Notes: a model not told the origin generated them from the letters alone. A stretch of 64,000 nt of DNA from Symbiodinium natans (GCA_905221605.1 CAJNDS010000007.1:173968-237967), one strand, 5' to 3'; positions 46,640-57,760 are shown, counted from the first letter of the stretch. Program-made: numbers and translations.

Positions 46640-46990
46640 GGCTTAGTTAGGGTTTAGGGTTTAGGGTTTAGGGTTTAGGGTTTGGGGTTTGGGGTTTGGG
46701 GTTTGGATTTAGGGGTGATTAGTAGGGCTTGGGGCTTTGGGTCTAGAGTCTAGCTCTGAAGCTTCGGGGGTGTCGGGTCTCGGCTTTGTAGCTTGTATCC
46801 CCTCAGCCCCAAACCCTAATCAAAGCCCTTGACACCAGGGCCTCTGTACGCCCGAGCTCAAGAGGATGCTAGACTAGGCCTTAACAACCTCGGTTTAGGG
46901 TTTAGGGTTTAGGGTTTAGGGTTTAGGGTTTCGGGTCTAGACCCTCAAAGCCTTAGGGTTTCGGGTTTAGGCCTTGGGGTTCAGGGTAGC
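46640..46990 (+). repeat. Telomeric tracts (TTTAGGG, TTTGGGG)
   Basis: Arrays at 46645-46710 and 46890-46945, with degenerate units to 46990. Confidence 0.9.
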
Positions 46991-47149
46991 CGAAGCAAGT
47001 ACCGGCACCAACACCACCCAATTGAATCCCTATACGAAGACCATTCTGGGGCTTTAGGGTTTAGGGTTTGGGGTTAATTTGCACAAGACAGAAGTACCTT
47101 GTCTACTTCAGGCCCCTAAACCAACCTGGATTTTCAACTCTCTGGTCTC

Positions 47150-47317
47150 GGCTGTTTTGGTGGAACACAGGTTTTCAGGGGTGAGGTTCCCTGCTAAGCC
47201 CCCCTTAAACCAAAAAGGCCACCCTTTTTTGTTTCAGGGTTTAGGGTTTAGGGTTTAGGGTGTAGGGTGTAGGGTGTAGGGTTTAGGGGCTTTTTGCTCC
47301 TAGGTTACTCTTGGGCC
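47150..47317. mobile_element. MITE-like element, family B, copy 7, split by telomeric repeats
   Basis: GGTTCCCTGCTAAGCCCCCC, AAAAAGGCCACCCTTTTTTG, then TTTAGGG and TGTAGGG units (about 47238-47293), then CTTTTTGCTCCTAGGTTACTCTTGGG. Removing the tract restores the family order. CTTTTTTG/CTTTTTG stands on both sides of it. Confidence 0.82.
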
Positions 47318-47432
47318 CACAGCTTAGATCTACCGCCAAGTTATTAGTCCTCGAGGTGTCTATTTCCTTACGACTTGGGGGTAGCAAAACACCCGAAACC
47401 TGAACCTAGACCCTGAAACCCTCCTGAACCTT

Positions 47433-47655
47433 GAACCTTGAACCCTAAACCCTCAGCCCTAAACCCTAAACCCTGAACCCTAAACCCTAAACCCTAAACC
47501 CTAAACCCTAAACCCTAAACCCTAAACCCTAAACCCTAAACCCTAAACCCTAAACCCTAAACCCTAGCCCTAAACCCTAAACCCTAAACCCTACTCATTC
47601 AAACCCTAAACCCTAAACCCTAAACCCTACACCCTAAACCCTAAACCCTAAACCC
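47433..47655 (-). repeat. Interstitial telomeric array (CCCTAAA)
   Basis: About 220 bp with one interruption (ACTCATTCAA near 47594). Confidence 0.96.
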
Positions 47656-47766
47656 TTCAGCTCAGTGCCCCGAAGTGTGAAGGCCTCTTGGTACGGACTT
47701 GCGCACGATGCGGCAGGGGTTAAAGCAAAGTCGGGGATGATCACGGGAGTCTAGGCCCTAAACCCT

Positions 47767-47919
47767 AAACTTGAAGCTTCTTACCCTAAACCCCAAACCC
47801 AAAACCCTGAATCCTAAACCCTAAACCCTAAACCCTAAACCCTAAACCCTAAACCCTAAACCCTAAACCCTAAACCCTAAACCCTAAACCCTAAACCCTA
47901 AACTTGAATGCTTCTTACC
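47767..47919 (-). repeat. Telomeric array flanked by a 19-bp direct repeat
   Basis: AAACTTGAAGCTTCTTACC (47767-47785) and AAACTTGAATGCTTCTTACC (47900-47919) differ by one inserted base. Between them are about 114 bases of CCCTAAA. Confidence 0.9.
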
Positions 47920-47990
47920 ATAAGCTCTGCAGCTTCTCCAGCGGAAGCCCTGTATACCCCCCACAAGCTTCAAGCCTTAGAGCCTCTACC

Positions 47991-48320
47991 CTAAACCCTA
48001 AACCCTAAATCCTAAACCCTAAACCCTAAACTCTAAACCCTAAACCCTAAACCCTAAACCTTAAACCGAACTTTGTTTGACCTGCATCCCCCTACTCAGT
48101 AGACCCTTATCTCGAACCCAGAAGCCCGACCCTTATACAATTATGACACCCCCAACCCTCTTGAAACTCTTAAGGCCCCTAATCCCTAAATCCTAAACCC
48201 TAGCCCTAAACCCTAAACCCTAAACCCTAAACCCTAAACCCTAAACCCTGAACCCTGAACCCTAAACCCTAAACCCTAAACCCTAAACCCTAAACCCTAA
48301 ACCCTAAACCCTAAACCCTA
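47991..48320 (-). repeat. Two telomeric arrays (CCCTAAA)
   Basis: At 47991-48065 and 48185-48320, with 120 bases of unique DNA between. Confidence 0.95.
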
Positions 48321-48646
48321 GCCCTTCAGCCCTCAATCATCCCCGCACTGTTCCTGTAGCTGCACTCCGAAGGGCGTGCCGCCCCAGACTATCAGTTCAT
48401 TAGGGACCCAAAAAGGACATTAGGGGTTTCGGGTTTAGGGTTTAGGGTTTAGGGTTTGGGGGTTATGTGCTTCTTTGGGGCCCTAGTTCAGATGCCTGGC
48501 CACCACGCAGTGTCTCCGAGCTACTAGGATGAGACGGCCCTTTTCTGCGGGTTTCCGAAATTTGGGGTACCTTACTTCTTACTTAGGGCTTAGGGTTTCG
48601 GGTTTGGGATTTGGGGTTTGGGTTTAGGGTTTAGGGTTTGGGGCTT

Positions 48647-48730
48647 AGCGGTACCTTATTGAGGTTCCCCACGATAAGAGAATCCTACTATTGGGGGTCC
48701 ATATTTGGGGTCCCTTATGGTCGTCAAGCC
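48647..48730 (+). mobile_element. MITE-like element, family F, copy 2
   Basis: TACCTTATTGAGGTTCCCC, AATCCTACTATTGGGGGTCC and GGGGTCCCTTATGGTCGTCAAGCC match the other copies. Confidence 0.7.
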
Positions 48731-48754
48731 TCAACTGAGAGTCGACCCTACGCG

Positions 48755-48855
48755 GGTTTAGGGTTCAGGGTTTAGGGTTTAGGGTTTGGGGTTTAGGGTT
48801 TAGGGTTTAGGGTTTAGGGTTTAGGGTTTAGGGTTTAGGGTTTAGGGTTTAGGGT
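48755..48855 (+). repeat. Interstitial telomeric array (TTTAGGG)
   Basis: About 14 units running directly into a family C element. Confidence 0.95.
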
Positions 48856-48856
48856 T

Positions 48857-48951
48857 GGGATGTTCTTTCCCCATTCACTAACAGTCCTTGATAGGGAGGG
48901 GGGTAGTTTAGTCCCTTCAAAGAACGGTTCGTATACGGGAAAATCTCCCAA
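48857..48951. mobile_element. MITE-like element, family C, copy 6
   Basis: GGGATGTTCTTTCCCCATTCACTAACAG pairs with GGTTCGTATACGGGAAAATCTCCC, more diverged than the other copies. Confidence 0.75.
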
Positions 48952-49194
48952 AGTTAGCGTTTATATAGGTTTGATGCAGGGTTTAGTTCTTCGTCGGACA
49001 TTCGTTACAGGAACATGTGGCTTCTAAGGAAAATCTTGAACTCGAAACACCAAACCCTAAACCCGGAACCCTTAACCCTAAACCCTACACCACAGCCAGG
49101 GGGCCATTGTCACGTGCTCCCAGATTGCAGAGGATAGTTCCCTTTGAGCAATGAAGCTTTAAGCCCGTGTCTACCAGAATGACCCCTGAAGGGG

Positions 49195-49455
49195 TTTAGG
49201 GGTTTAGGGGTTTTAGGGTTTTAGGGTTTTAGGGTTTTAGGGTTTTAGGGTTTTAGGGTTTTAGGGTTTTAGGGTTTTAGGGTTTTAGGGTTTTAGGGTT
49301 TTAGGGTTTTAGGCTTTTCGGGTTTTAGGGTTGTAGGGTTGTAGGGTTGTAGGGTTGTAGGGTTTTAGGGTTTTAGGGTTTCAGGGTTTCAGGGTTTCAG
49401 GGTTTCAGGGTTTCAGGGTTGAGTGTTTAGGGTTTAGGGTTTAGGGTTTAGGGCC
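49195..49455 (+). repeat. 8-bp satellite (TTTTAGGG) with related blocks
   Basis: About 16 units of TTTTAGGG, then TTGTAGGG, TTTCAGGG and TTTAGGG blocks. TTTTAGGG is the telomere unit of some green algae. Here it is more likely a local variant, as other variant blocks are present. Confidence 0.93.
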
Positions 49456-50550
49456 AGGGTTTCGGGTTTTGGGGTTTAGGCCCAGGCTTTCGGGCTTTAG
49501 CCCTACGCATGAGGAGAGCCCGTCGTGGTACCCTGGCGCCCTAAACGATCAGAAAACTCATAGGAGAAACCCTGGACTCCCAACACCTAAACCCTTAAAT
49601 TCAGATTGATAGGGTCCTGAAGGGAGGGAGTTCAAGGGGGCTATCTTCCTACTACTCTCTCCCCAATGCTCCCGAAGCTTCCCGAATGTTCTTTAGGTAC
49701 CTGCCCCCGTGAGCCCCCTCCCCCCAAAAGGGATCTACAAGAGGCCCATGTGAGTCCCGAAACGCTAAACCAAACCCTAAACCCCCGAATGTGAGTCAAG
49801 CATTCAGGATTTCGGGTTCAGGGTTTGGGGTGTTTTCGCAGGGTTAGGGTCTCTTCCGACCAACTCATCCACTGTCGCTCCTGCGCGGGGGCTACGGGCC
49901 TTTCGTACCTCGATTGTGAGTGATGCTTTTAACGGCCCTGGCTTTGCCAGAACTCGGCGTGTTTTGAAAGGCGCAGGCAGGCCCCAAGCACTTCAGCAGA
50001 AGCAGTTGCTTAGGGATGGTTTGAGCATCGCTCACTGCACAAACGAAGCACGCGCGCATGAACAAACACGCGCAATGCCCTGAAGCTAGGCAGGCCCCCT
50101 GTTAGTACTTCTTTCTATCCGTACACTGAACCCTCAACCCTATGCCCTAAACCCTTTCTTCTGGGTCACTGTTTGAAATCGTGTTTACATTTTTATAAAT
50201 ACTTAAGATCCAATATGGAACAAAAGTCATCATGCCCAACAAGAGTGCAGTTTCTTGCACCCCAAACCATAAACCCTTTCTTGGTTTAAGAGGATCTTAA
50301 GTCGGAATGTGCTTAAATGAGTCAGAGGGCCCAAAGATGGGAAAGCGGCCGAACCCTAACAAGGCTTTTGTGGAGTCGGCTAGGGTTTTGGGTTTTGGGT
50401 TTAGGGTTGAGGGCCTAGGGTTTAGGGTTTTGGGCTTAAGGTTTAGGGTTAGGGTTTGGGGTCTAGGGTGTAGAAGTCTAAGCCACGTTCGGTTGCCCCT
50501 GGAGGGGGGCTATACCCTAAACCAACTAAACCTGTGAAGATATGGATTGA
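49456..50550. other. Unique DNA, no gene recognised
   Basis: Over 1 kb with only short telomeric pieces. No ORF of note and no known element. Confidence 0.45.
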
Positions 50551-50554
50551 ACCC

Positions 50555-50945
50555 CAGACCCCGAACCCCAAACCCCAGACCCTAAACCCCAAACCCTAAA
50601 CCCCAGATCCTAAACCCCAAGCCCTCTTTCAACCCTAAACCCTAAACCCTACACTCGAGCTGAAACTGCCCTGCGCTCGAACTCTGGAACCTTGCAAAGC
50701 AATGTCGCGGAGCGCTCAGCAACATGCGGGGATCACAAGGCAGGTTTTTCCACACCTGCGCACACCCGAACCCAAGAGGTTTAGGGTTTAGGGTTTAGGG
50801 TTTAGGGTTTAGGGTTTAGGGTTTAGGGTTTAGGGTTTAGGGTTTAGGGTTTAGGGTTTAGGGTTTAGGAATTTAGGGTTTAGGATTTAGGGTTTAGGGT
50901 TTAGGGTTTAGGGTTTAGGGTTTAGGGTTTAGGGTTTAGGGTTTA
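50555..50945. repeat. Telomeric tracts, CCCCAAA/CCCTAAA then TTTAGGG
   Basis: Mixed CCCTAAA at 50555-50655; long TTTAGGG array at 50780-50945 with a few one-base changes. Confidence 0.93.
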
Positions 50946-51059
50946 GGGGCCCTGAGAAAAGGATCCTTATACAACCCTAATTTTAGGGGTTTAGGGGTTT
51001 AGGGTGTAGGATTTTAGAGGCTTAGGGGTTTAGAGCTGCAGTTGTGCGATTGGCCTAGA

Positions 51060-51300
51060 CCCTAAACACTAAACCCTGAACCCTGAACCCTAAACCCTCA
51101 ACCCTAAACCCTAAACCCTAAGTAGGCTTTTGGGTTTTCAGATCCCGTGTCTTGCTGAGTTTTTGTTCGTCGCCGCTTGGGCGAGGGGCAGCTCGGCACC
51201 GTGTTGAAACTTAGGGTTTAGGGTTTAGGGTTTAGGGTTTAGGGTTTAGGGTTTTAGGGTTTTAGGGTTTAGGGTTTTAGGGTTTAGGGTTTAGGGTTGT
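51060..51300. repeat. Telomeric tracts, CCCTAAA then TTTAGGG
   Basis: CCCTAAA/CCCTGAA at 51060-51120 and TTTAGGG/TTTTAGGG at 51210-51300. Confidence 0.92.
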
Positions 51301-51331
51301 AGACATGTCGTATGTGGGGGTTTCCGGAAAT

Positions 51332-51446
51332 CTGGGTAGCTGAGTGGTACCCTGTTGCCCCTTTTTTGGTTCTGGGTTCCCTTATAAGAATGAGCAACTC
51401 CCCAAAAAAGGTACCCTTGTTATAAGATGCTTACTCGGCTACCAAG
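51332..51446. mobile_element. MITE-like element, family A, copy 3
   Basis: CTGGGTAGCTGAGTGGTACC at the start pairs with CTTACTCGGCTACCAAG at the end; GGTTCCCTTATAAG and AAAAAAGGTACCC inside. Confidence 0.8.
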
Positions 51447-51920
51447 AAATAGGGGTACCTTTTTTCGAGGAGGGGATGCTGTTCTATTTGGGGTTATATC
51501 TTTGGGTTTAGGGTTTAGGGTACCCCTTTTTTTCCGGAAATAGCCATGTGGCAAGCTATAGCCAGCTAGCCCAACTGCAACGCTTGACTGACATGCAGAG
51601 CAACAAGAACCCTCTGGTTCTTCGTAGAGCATGATCGAATTAGGGCCCCCTCTAAACGATTCTATCGGCTACCTCATTCCCTCTTTTTTTGATCCAAGAA
51701 CCAGCCCGAAAACCGTGTAGCGTTGATTCCCCGATGGAGGCGGGCTACTTTGCAAAGGGTCTCTTGTTTGTTGCTTGGAGAGGGTTGGGGTGCGATACTT
51801 GGATTGACCCTCTTAAACCCTCTAAGGACGCAAAACCCGTTTGGCCTATGATCTTAGGCTCTTGGTCGGACAACCAGCAAAGAAGGAATTGGGTCTTAAC
51901 CGTGTGAAGCCCTAAAACCT
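51447..51920. other. Unique DNA, no gene recognised
   Basis: Two short open frames (minus 51420-51632, plus 51689-51907) with balanced composition but no recognised motif. Confidence 0.4.
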
Positions 51921-51924
51921 AACT

Positions 51925-52045
51925 AGACCCTAAACCCTAAACCCTAAACCCTAAACCCTAAACCCTAAACCCTAAACCCTAAACCCTAAACCCTAAACCC
52001 TAAACCCTAAGCCCTAAACCCTAAACCCTAAACCCTAAACCCCAA
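51925..52045 (-). repeat. Interstitial telomeric array (CCCTAAA)
   Basis: About 17 clean units. Confidence 0.96.
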
Positions 52046-52349
52046 ACCATCAGCTGTCATCGCGGTGCTGCGCCGCCCGTTCGCCATGCGGCAAATGCCG
52101 AGTTGTGCTCTAGCTCCAGCAGGAGCCAAGCTTTTGTTGAAGGGGTTTCCCAAAAATCGAATATGAACCTTAAACCTAGCGTTGAGCCAAAGCCCAACCC
52201 CCGAATGTAAACCTGAAACCGCCCTAAGACCCAAACCCTAAACCCTAAACCCTAAACCCCAAGAATTGAGCCAGGGGTGTGCTCCCAGGCGTGCGGCGGC
52301 CAGAACCGATGCCTGGGTCGTCGTTTGGTTCACTGACATTGTGTCGTGG

Positions 52350-52465
52350 GTTTAGGGTTTAGGGTTTAGGGTTTCGGGTTTAGGGTTTAGGGTGTTAGCG
52401 TGTAGGGTTTAGGGTTTAGGGTTTAGGGTTTAGGGTTTAGGGTTTAGGGTTTAGGGTCTAGGTTT
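52350..52465 (+). repeat. Interstitial telomeric array (TTTAGGG)
   Basis: Two clean blocks around GTGTTAGCGTG. Confidence 0.95.
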
Positions 52466-52831
52466 TTGGGCATTCCTAGTAGCGATTGGCCGCAAGAACC
52501 AGGAAAGCCGGTGTGTCTCCATGCCATACTGCACGAAATCTGCAAGCCAAACCTTTCACCTCCAACGTAGAACTGCAAAGCCCTTAGCTCCAAGCCCCTA
52601 AGAGTAGGGTTTAGGGTTTAGGCTTTAGGCTTCCGGCTTCACGGTTTAGGGTGTAGGGTTTAGGGTTTATAGGCGGACGGGTTATGGCTCAAGTTCAGGC
52701 TCACTGGGGTTTAAGCCTGGGGCGTTCGGTTTAGAGGCTGGATTGTGGGGCTTCTGGATTTGCCAAGCCAAATGATTTTCCATAGAGCCCTAAACCTTAA
52801 GTAGACCCTAAACCCTAAACCGAACTTTAAA

Positions 52832-52999
52832 ACAAGAGCCCCCCCCCCCCCCCCTCCACCTTCTACTCTGGACCATGGATAGCTGGCTAGCGTCTCAAAC
52901 AAAGCCCTAAACCCTGAACCCTAAACCCTAAACCCCAAACCCTAAACCCTAAACCCTACTATCGAGCAAGAGCCTCCATGGATAGTTGGCTGTCGCCTG
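52832..52999. repeat. Telomeric tract between diverged direct repeats
   Basis: CAAGAGCC, a C run and CCATGGATAGCTGGCTAGCG on the left; CAAGAGCCTCCATGGATAGTTGGCTGTCG on the right. CCCTAAA units (about 52905-52958) lie between. The duplicated stretch is about 25-30 bases. Confidence 0.65.
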
Positions 53000-53870
53000 C
53001 TGGAGAAGCCCAGATTTTCACCAGGGCTCTTGAAGCGTCCTCGCACAGTACAGGGCAGAATCATCTGCCACCACCAGCCTTTTGTGATGCGGAAGTGCCT
53101 TCCTCTAGGGTTGGGGGTTAGGGTTTGGGGTTTAGGGTTTAGGGTGTAGGGTTTAGGGCTCTTTCAAGGCCGAGATCTTGGATAGTCGGGCCAAAAACCC
53201 GTACCCTATAATCTCTAAACCAAGTCTCTCTCTGGCGCTGGGGAGTCTACCGTAAATTCCTATGTGTATGTGTCGCACACACCCTCCACCTAAATGTGTT
53301 GGGTTTAGGGTTTGGGCCGCGAAGCCCTAACCCGTAAACCCGTAAAACCTTTTAAGCCCTTAAACCCAAAACCCTAAACCCCAGCCAAAGAAAGACGGTA
53401 CCAGAATGCAAAAAAGCAAGTCTGTACTATGATACGTGCATATAAGATAAGACTCATGTTAGCGTTGAGGGTTTAGTGTCTAGGGTTTACGAAGAATAGT
53501 TCATAGCTTTCATCATCTAGGGACCTTGAGGAATTATCTTGACATTCATCGCTCTCATGCAGTATATGGGCCTGTTGAAGGTTTTGTTGTCAATGCATTC
53601 CAGAGGTCGTGTTTTGGTACTTATCCAGCCTCCTGGTGCACATGCTGTTCGAAACTAGGGGTCCACACCCTGCACACGGACAGGCACACACACAAACACA
53701 CCCACAGACAGACAGTTCTTCCCTAATCACAATCTAAACCCTAAAGTTTCACAATTGCACTTGCATGTGGCTAAGGGAACATGAGCACAAGAGCCCCTTC
53801 TCCTAAATCCTAAAGCCCCAAACTCTGAACCCTCAAAGCCCTAAGCCTCGAAATCCCTAAACTCTGAAAC
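53000..53870. other. Mostly unique DNA
   Basis: A 66-codon plus frame at 53526-53726 contains a CACACAAACACA-type simple repeat at its end. No gene recognised. Confidence 0.45.
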
Positions 53871-54260
53871 CCTTATTTGAACCCTAAACCCTTAAACCCC
53901 AAAACCCAAAACCCCAAAACCCTAAAACCCCAAACCCTAAACACCAAAACCCGAAAGCCCCAAACCCTAAACCCCTAAACCCTAAACCCCAAACCCTAAG
54001 CCCCTAAACCCTAAACCCTTCCAAAAGCCAAAACCCGAAAGTTGTTCATCGCCCGCAACACGAATCCCAGCCTGCAGCAAGTTGTCGCCGGGAAGCAGCC
54101 CCAGGGTACAGGGATTTCGGGTTTAGGGGTGTAGGGGTTTAAGGGTGTAGGGTTTAGGGCCGGTTTAGGGTTTAGGGTTTAGGGCCGCGTAGGGTTCAGG
54201 GTTCAGGGTTTAGGGTTCAGGGGTTCTGGATTTAGGGATTTAGGGGGGTTTAGCGGTTCA
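53870..54260. repeat. Degenerate telomeric tracts
   Basis: CCCTAAA, CCCCAAA and CCCTAAAA to 54020; TTTAGGG-like at 54120-54260. Confidence 0.85.
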
Positions 54261-54439
54261 GGGCTTAGGATTTAGGACTTGTTTCGCCGCAGGGTCTATA
54301 ACGGGGTTTAAAGTTTCGAAGCTGAGGAAGCATGAGTTGACTCGGGTCATTCTTGCTGGCAGACCAGACTTTCAACCCGGCAGAGTTGTAAAAAGTGGAG
54401 CACCGCGGGGGCGACTTCGAGTTTGTGGGTCAAGCCCGA

Positions 54440-54515
54440 AACCCCAAACCCTAAACCCTAAACCCTAAACCCTAAACCCTAAACCCTAAACCCTAAACCC
54501 TAAACCCTAAACTCA
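54440..54515 (-). repeat. Interstitial telomeric array (CCCTAAA)
   Basis: About ten clean units. Confidence 0.95.
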
Positions 54516-54607
54516 AGGACCTAAGGATGGCTACAAGGACTAGGGGTTTAGGTTTTAGGGTTGAGGGTTTAGGGTGCCCTTATCTAAGGGAAGCTACATG
54601 GTCCCTT

Positions 54608-54947
54608 CACTCAGAGTAGGCCCCTATTCCTTTGTTTGAGTTTAGGGTTTAGGGTTTAGGGTTTAGGGTTTAGGGTTTAGGGTTTAGGGTTTAGGGTTTA
54701 GGGTTTAGGGTTTAGGGTTCAGGGTTTGGGGTTTAGGGTTTAGGTTTAGGGTTCAGGGTTTAGGGTTTAGGGTTTAGGGTTTAGGGTTTAGGGTTTAGGG
54801 TTTAGGGTTTAGGGTTTAGGGTTTAGGGTTTAGGGCTACTAGGACCCAGAGTAGGCCGTTATTCCCTTTTTACAGGGTTCAGCTTCGCCTAGAAGCCCCT
54901 TCAAACCAAAAGGGCCCCCTTGTTCTTCCTAGGTTGATCTTGGGCCT
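54608..54947. mobile_element. Family B element, left end duplicated around a telomeric array
   Basis: CAGAGTAGGCCCCTATTCCTTT (about 54612) is followed by about 195 bases of TTTAGGG, then by a complete family B element from 54836 that again begins CCCAGAGTAGGCCGTTATTCCC. The first copy may be a flanking duplication or the relic of a second element. Confidence 0.7.
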
Positions 54948-55008
54948 GGTTCACATTCTTAGGGCAGTTTCTTGGTCCCTTGCTATGGGCCCTGAAACAG
55001 GGACCCCC

Positions 55009-55111
55009 TCAGTAGCTGAGTGAGTACACTTTACTCTTTTGGGGATCATATCATCCCTTTAGAACTGAAAGTGTACACTTCTTTGAGGCTTCTGAACTCA
55101 GCAACTAAGCC
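55009..55111. mobile_element. MITE-like element, family E, copy 2
   Basis: CTCAGTAGCTGAGTGAGTACACTTTAC at the left; GAAAGTGTACACTTC and TGAACTCAGCAACTAAGC at the right. Confidence 0.88.
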
Positions 55112-55560
55112 CCTTGTATACCCTTCAACATTAAGGGCCAAGGAAGAAATGTGCCCATGTTAAGGGTTTAGGGTTGAGGGTTTAGGGTTTAGGGTTTAGG
55201 GCCCATGGAACTACCCAAGCAGTTCATTCGGTCCCTTAGGTCTGGGGCCCCCGTTGGGTTCTTTATGGTTGTTACGGGGCATATAGAAAGTTCCCCCCAT
55301 TTTGGGGGCCAGAAATCGCAAGAGACCATGAACTACCCTTACCCTAAGCCCCTAACCCCTTAGACCTTATGAATTCCGGACATTCTCTTGGGGTTCCCTC
55401 ATAACTCCACCCCCTGGGATCCGAAGTCATAAGTTGGGTCCCTTGTTAATTGGCTCCCTTGTTATACAGCCCTTGCATACACTATATGTTTGAAGGGCCC
55501 ATACTTCGGAGCCCTATAAACAAGGGCAAGGGACCACACTAAGGGCCCACGGTTCGAACC
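55112..55560. other. Unique DNA, no gene recognised
   Basis: Contains one short TTTAGGG tract (55165-55200) and many GGGCCC-type palindromic words, possibly further MITE remnants. Confidence 0.4.
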
Positions 55561-55561
55561 T

Positions 55562-55706
55562 TTATGGGCTCCCCTACTCTTCCCCTCTATACTATCCCCC
55601 CTAGGTTAGGTCTATTTAGGGGCAAATAAAGCCTAATTAAGGTTGTTTAAGGGGGGAACCTAGGGGGGGGTAGTAGAGAGGGGGATAGTAGGGAAACCCA
55701 TGGAAG
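55562..55706. mobile_element. Hairpin element, about 145 bp
   Basis: ATGGGCTCCCCTACTCTTCCCCTCTATACTATCC-type left arm pairs with the right arm GGGGTAGTAGAGAGGGGGAT and AGTAGGGAAACCCAT; CCCCCCTAGGTT pairs with AACCTAGGGGGG. Single copy in the window. Confidence 0.75.
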
Positions 55707-56063
55707 ACATGTTTTTTTTTTTTTTTTTATGACCTTGGTTTGTGGGGTTCGGCGAGGGAAGCATCAGCATCTGCCCCATGGTCCTTGACTTTAGTGTTTA
55801 GGGCAAGGGTTTTAGGTTCAGGGTTCAGGGTTTGGGGTTTAGGGTGTAGGGTTCAGGGTTTAGGGTTTGGGTTTAGGGGGTTCAGCCCGCCTCCGAAAAG
55901 TGCCCAGTCCCGAAACTAAACCCAAAACACCGATGAATCATCACGCAGCATTTGTTTTTCATTCTTCTGCTACCGGCTACCCTAAACCCAAAACCCTAAA
56001 CTCTAAAACCTAAACCCTAAACCCTTTCTTCTCCTACGCCCCACAACTAAAAACGCCCTGGTT

Positions 56064-56342
56064 AGTGTGAGGACTCATTTTGAAATGGCCAAGGATGCAG
56101 CAACGGCTTTGAGGGTATTTTTGGGATGGCCTGCAGGTACACAGTTCAGCGTCCTGAACTGCTTCCCACTCCAAGGCATGCTTCGTTGCACTGGGTTTGC
56201 CAAGGAGTGCCCGATGCCCCTGCACCCCTGCAATGAAAAGCTGCAGAACTACAAAGCCCTTGGACACAGGGTTGGCCCCACACACACAATCCACCCAAAA
56301 GAGACTGAGAAGCTGTTCCTTCGACGGAGTGTAGACTTTTGA
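56064..56342 (+). other. Unique block with an open plus frame
   Basis: About 91 codons (MRTHFEMAKDAATALRVFLG and on) with balanced composition and six Cys. The minus strand is open too. It could be a decayed exon; no family recognised. Confidence 0.35.
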
Positions 56343-56359
56343 GGCCAGCATCCCCTAAA

Positions 56360-56448
56360 CCGGAACCCTAAACCCTACACCCTACACCCTACACCCTAAA
56401 CCCTAAACCCTAAACCTTAAACCCTAAACCCTAAACCCTAAACCCTAC
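56360..56448 (-). repeat. Interstitial telomeric array (CCCTAAA, CCCTACA)
   Basis: About 12 units. Confidence 0.94.
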
Positions 56449-56712
56449 GAGCGCCCCATATGAAGTCTTGCCAAGTCGATACGGTAGGCACGTGGGCTCA
56501 AGCTCGGTCTGGGTTCGGTGCTATCCTGGAAAGTTGCTGTACGGCAGAGGGTTTAGGGTTTCAGGGTTTAGGGTTTAGTTAGGGCTTGGGGTTTATAACT
56601 TTGCAGGCTTCACCATCCAGGTTCGCTACGCCACATCTACTGCTTTAGGGTATCAGGGCGTCCTAAACCCTAAACCCTGAACCCTAAACCCTAAACCCTA
56701 AACCCGAGCATC

Positions 56713-56739
56713 GCAGGGTTCAAATCCCTGCGCAAGCCA
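56713..56739 (+). pseudogene. 3' fragment of a tRNA-like sequence at a telomeric junction
   Basis: CAGGG-TTCAAAT-CCCTG is a perfect T-arm and contains the B-box GGTTCAAATCC. CGCAAGCCA follows as a possible acceptor strand. CCCTAAA ends six bases before, so the rest of the tRNA is absent. It could be a truncated tRNA gene, part of a tRNA-derived SINE, or chance. Confidence 0.45.
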
Positions 56740-57246
56740 TGACACGCCTTCGACGGCCCGAGTCCTACGAGGAGCTGTGTGCAGAGGGCCATTTTCGCGG
56801 CGCGTCCCCGCAACAGCACCTTGGTGTAGGGTTTAGGGTTTATGGTTAGGGTTTAGGGTTTAGGTTTAGGGTGCAGGGGAATTTGCGATGGTCGTAGTAT
56901 GTGGGTAGGTTCTGGTCCTTGATTTTCGGGTGCCGTACTAGAATATGTAGGACCCCAAAAGGATTTAGTTTGCAGAACTACCCATCTGAACAATGGCTGT
57001 TTTCGAAATCTGAGCATGATGGCGGCAAAGTAGTTAATCAGCACCTTGGTTTTGATTTTCTTGCAGGCTGCACGTTACGAAGCCTCTCACACCGCGAAGT
57101 CATGCGAAGTCCAAACGAAATCTCCCCGAAGTACCTGCAACGATCGCGAATGCATGGCCTCACACTCAACTTCATCAAGGGCAATTCTCAGGGGTTGACT
57201 TGGGCAGTTCTTAGCAAAACGACTTCGGCAGGTGTAGGAGTTTGTA

Positions 57247-57475
57247 ACCCTAAACCCTAAACCCTAAACCCTAAACCCTAAACCCTAAACCCTAAACCCT
57301 AAACCGGTTTGCAGAAGCTCTCACAAGGATCCTTGCCAACTGCGGCGCGATTTTCGTTCAAGGCTTGCCAGGCCGGTGTGGAGACCCTAAACCCTAAACC
57401 CTAAACCCCAAACCCCAAACCCCAAACCCCAAACTTCAAACCCTAAACCCTAACCCTAAACCCGAAACCCTAAAT
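57247..57475 (-). repeat. Two telomeric arrays, CCCTAAA and CCCCAAA
   Basis: Clean CCCTAAA at 57247-57305; CCCTAAA and CCCCAAA at 57384-57475. Confidence 0.94.
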
Positions 57476-57760
57476 CGTGTTCATGTGATGTGGGGGCGGG
57501 GGGGGGGGGGGGTTTGGGTTCAGGGTTTTGGACTTGAGGTTTAGGGTTTATGATTTCGGGGGGGGGGGGGTTAATTTTAGGGGCCAGCGATGTTTCCAAG
57601 CCACAAGCGCTCCTCAAGCTCAACAAATCTTGACAACCAGCGTTAAGTACGAGCATCAACTACTCAAGAGCCGAGGACGCATGACAGGCGCGAGAAAGGA
57701 GACGAAGGTCGAAGACCTTGAAACTGTCACTCTTCCCGATCGCTTCGGAGCCAGAAATAA

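Noticed and set aside
55543-55570. tRNA-like T-arm around GGTTCGAACC
   Set aside because: The stem does not extend and no acceptor or anticodon arm is present.
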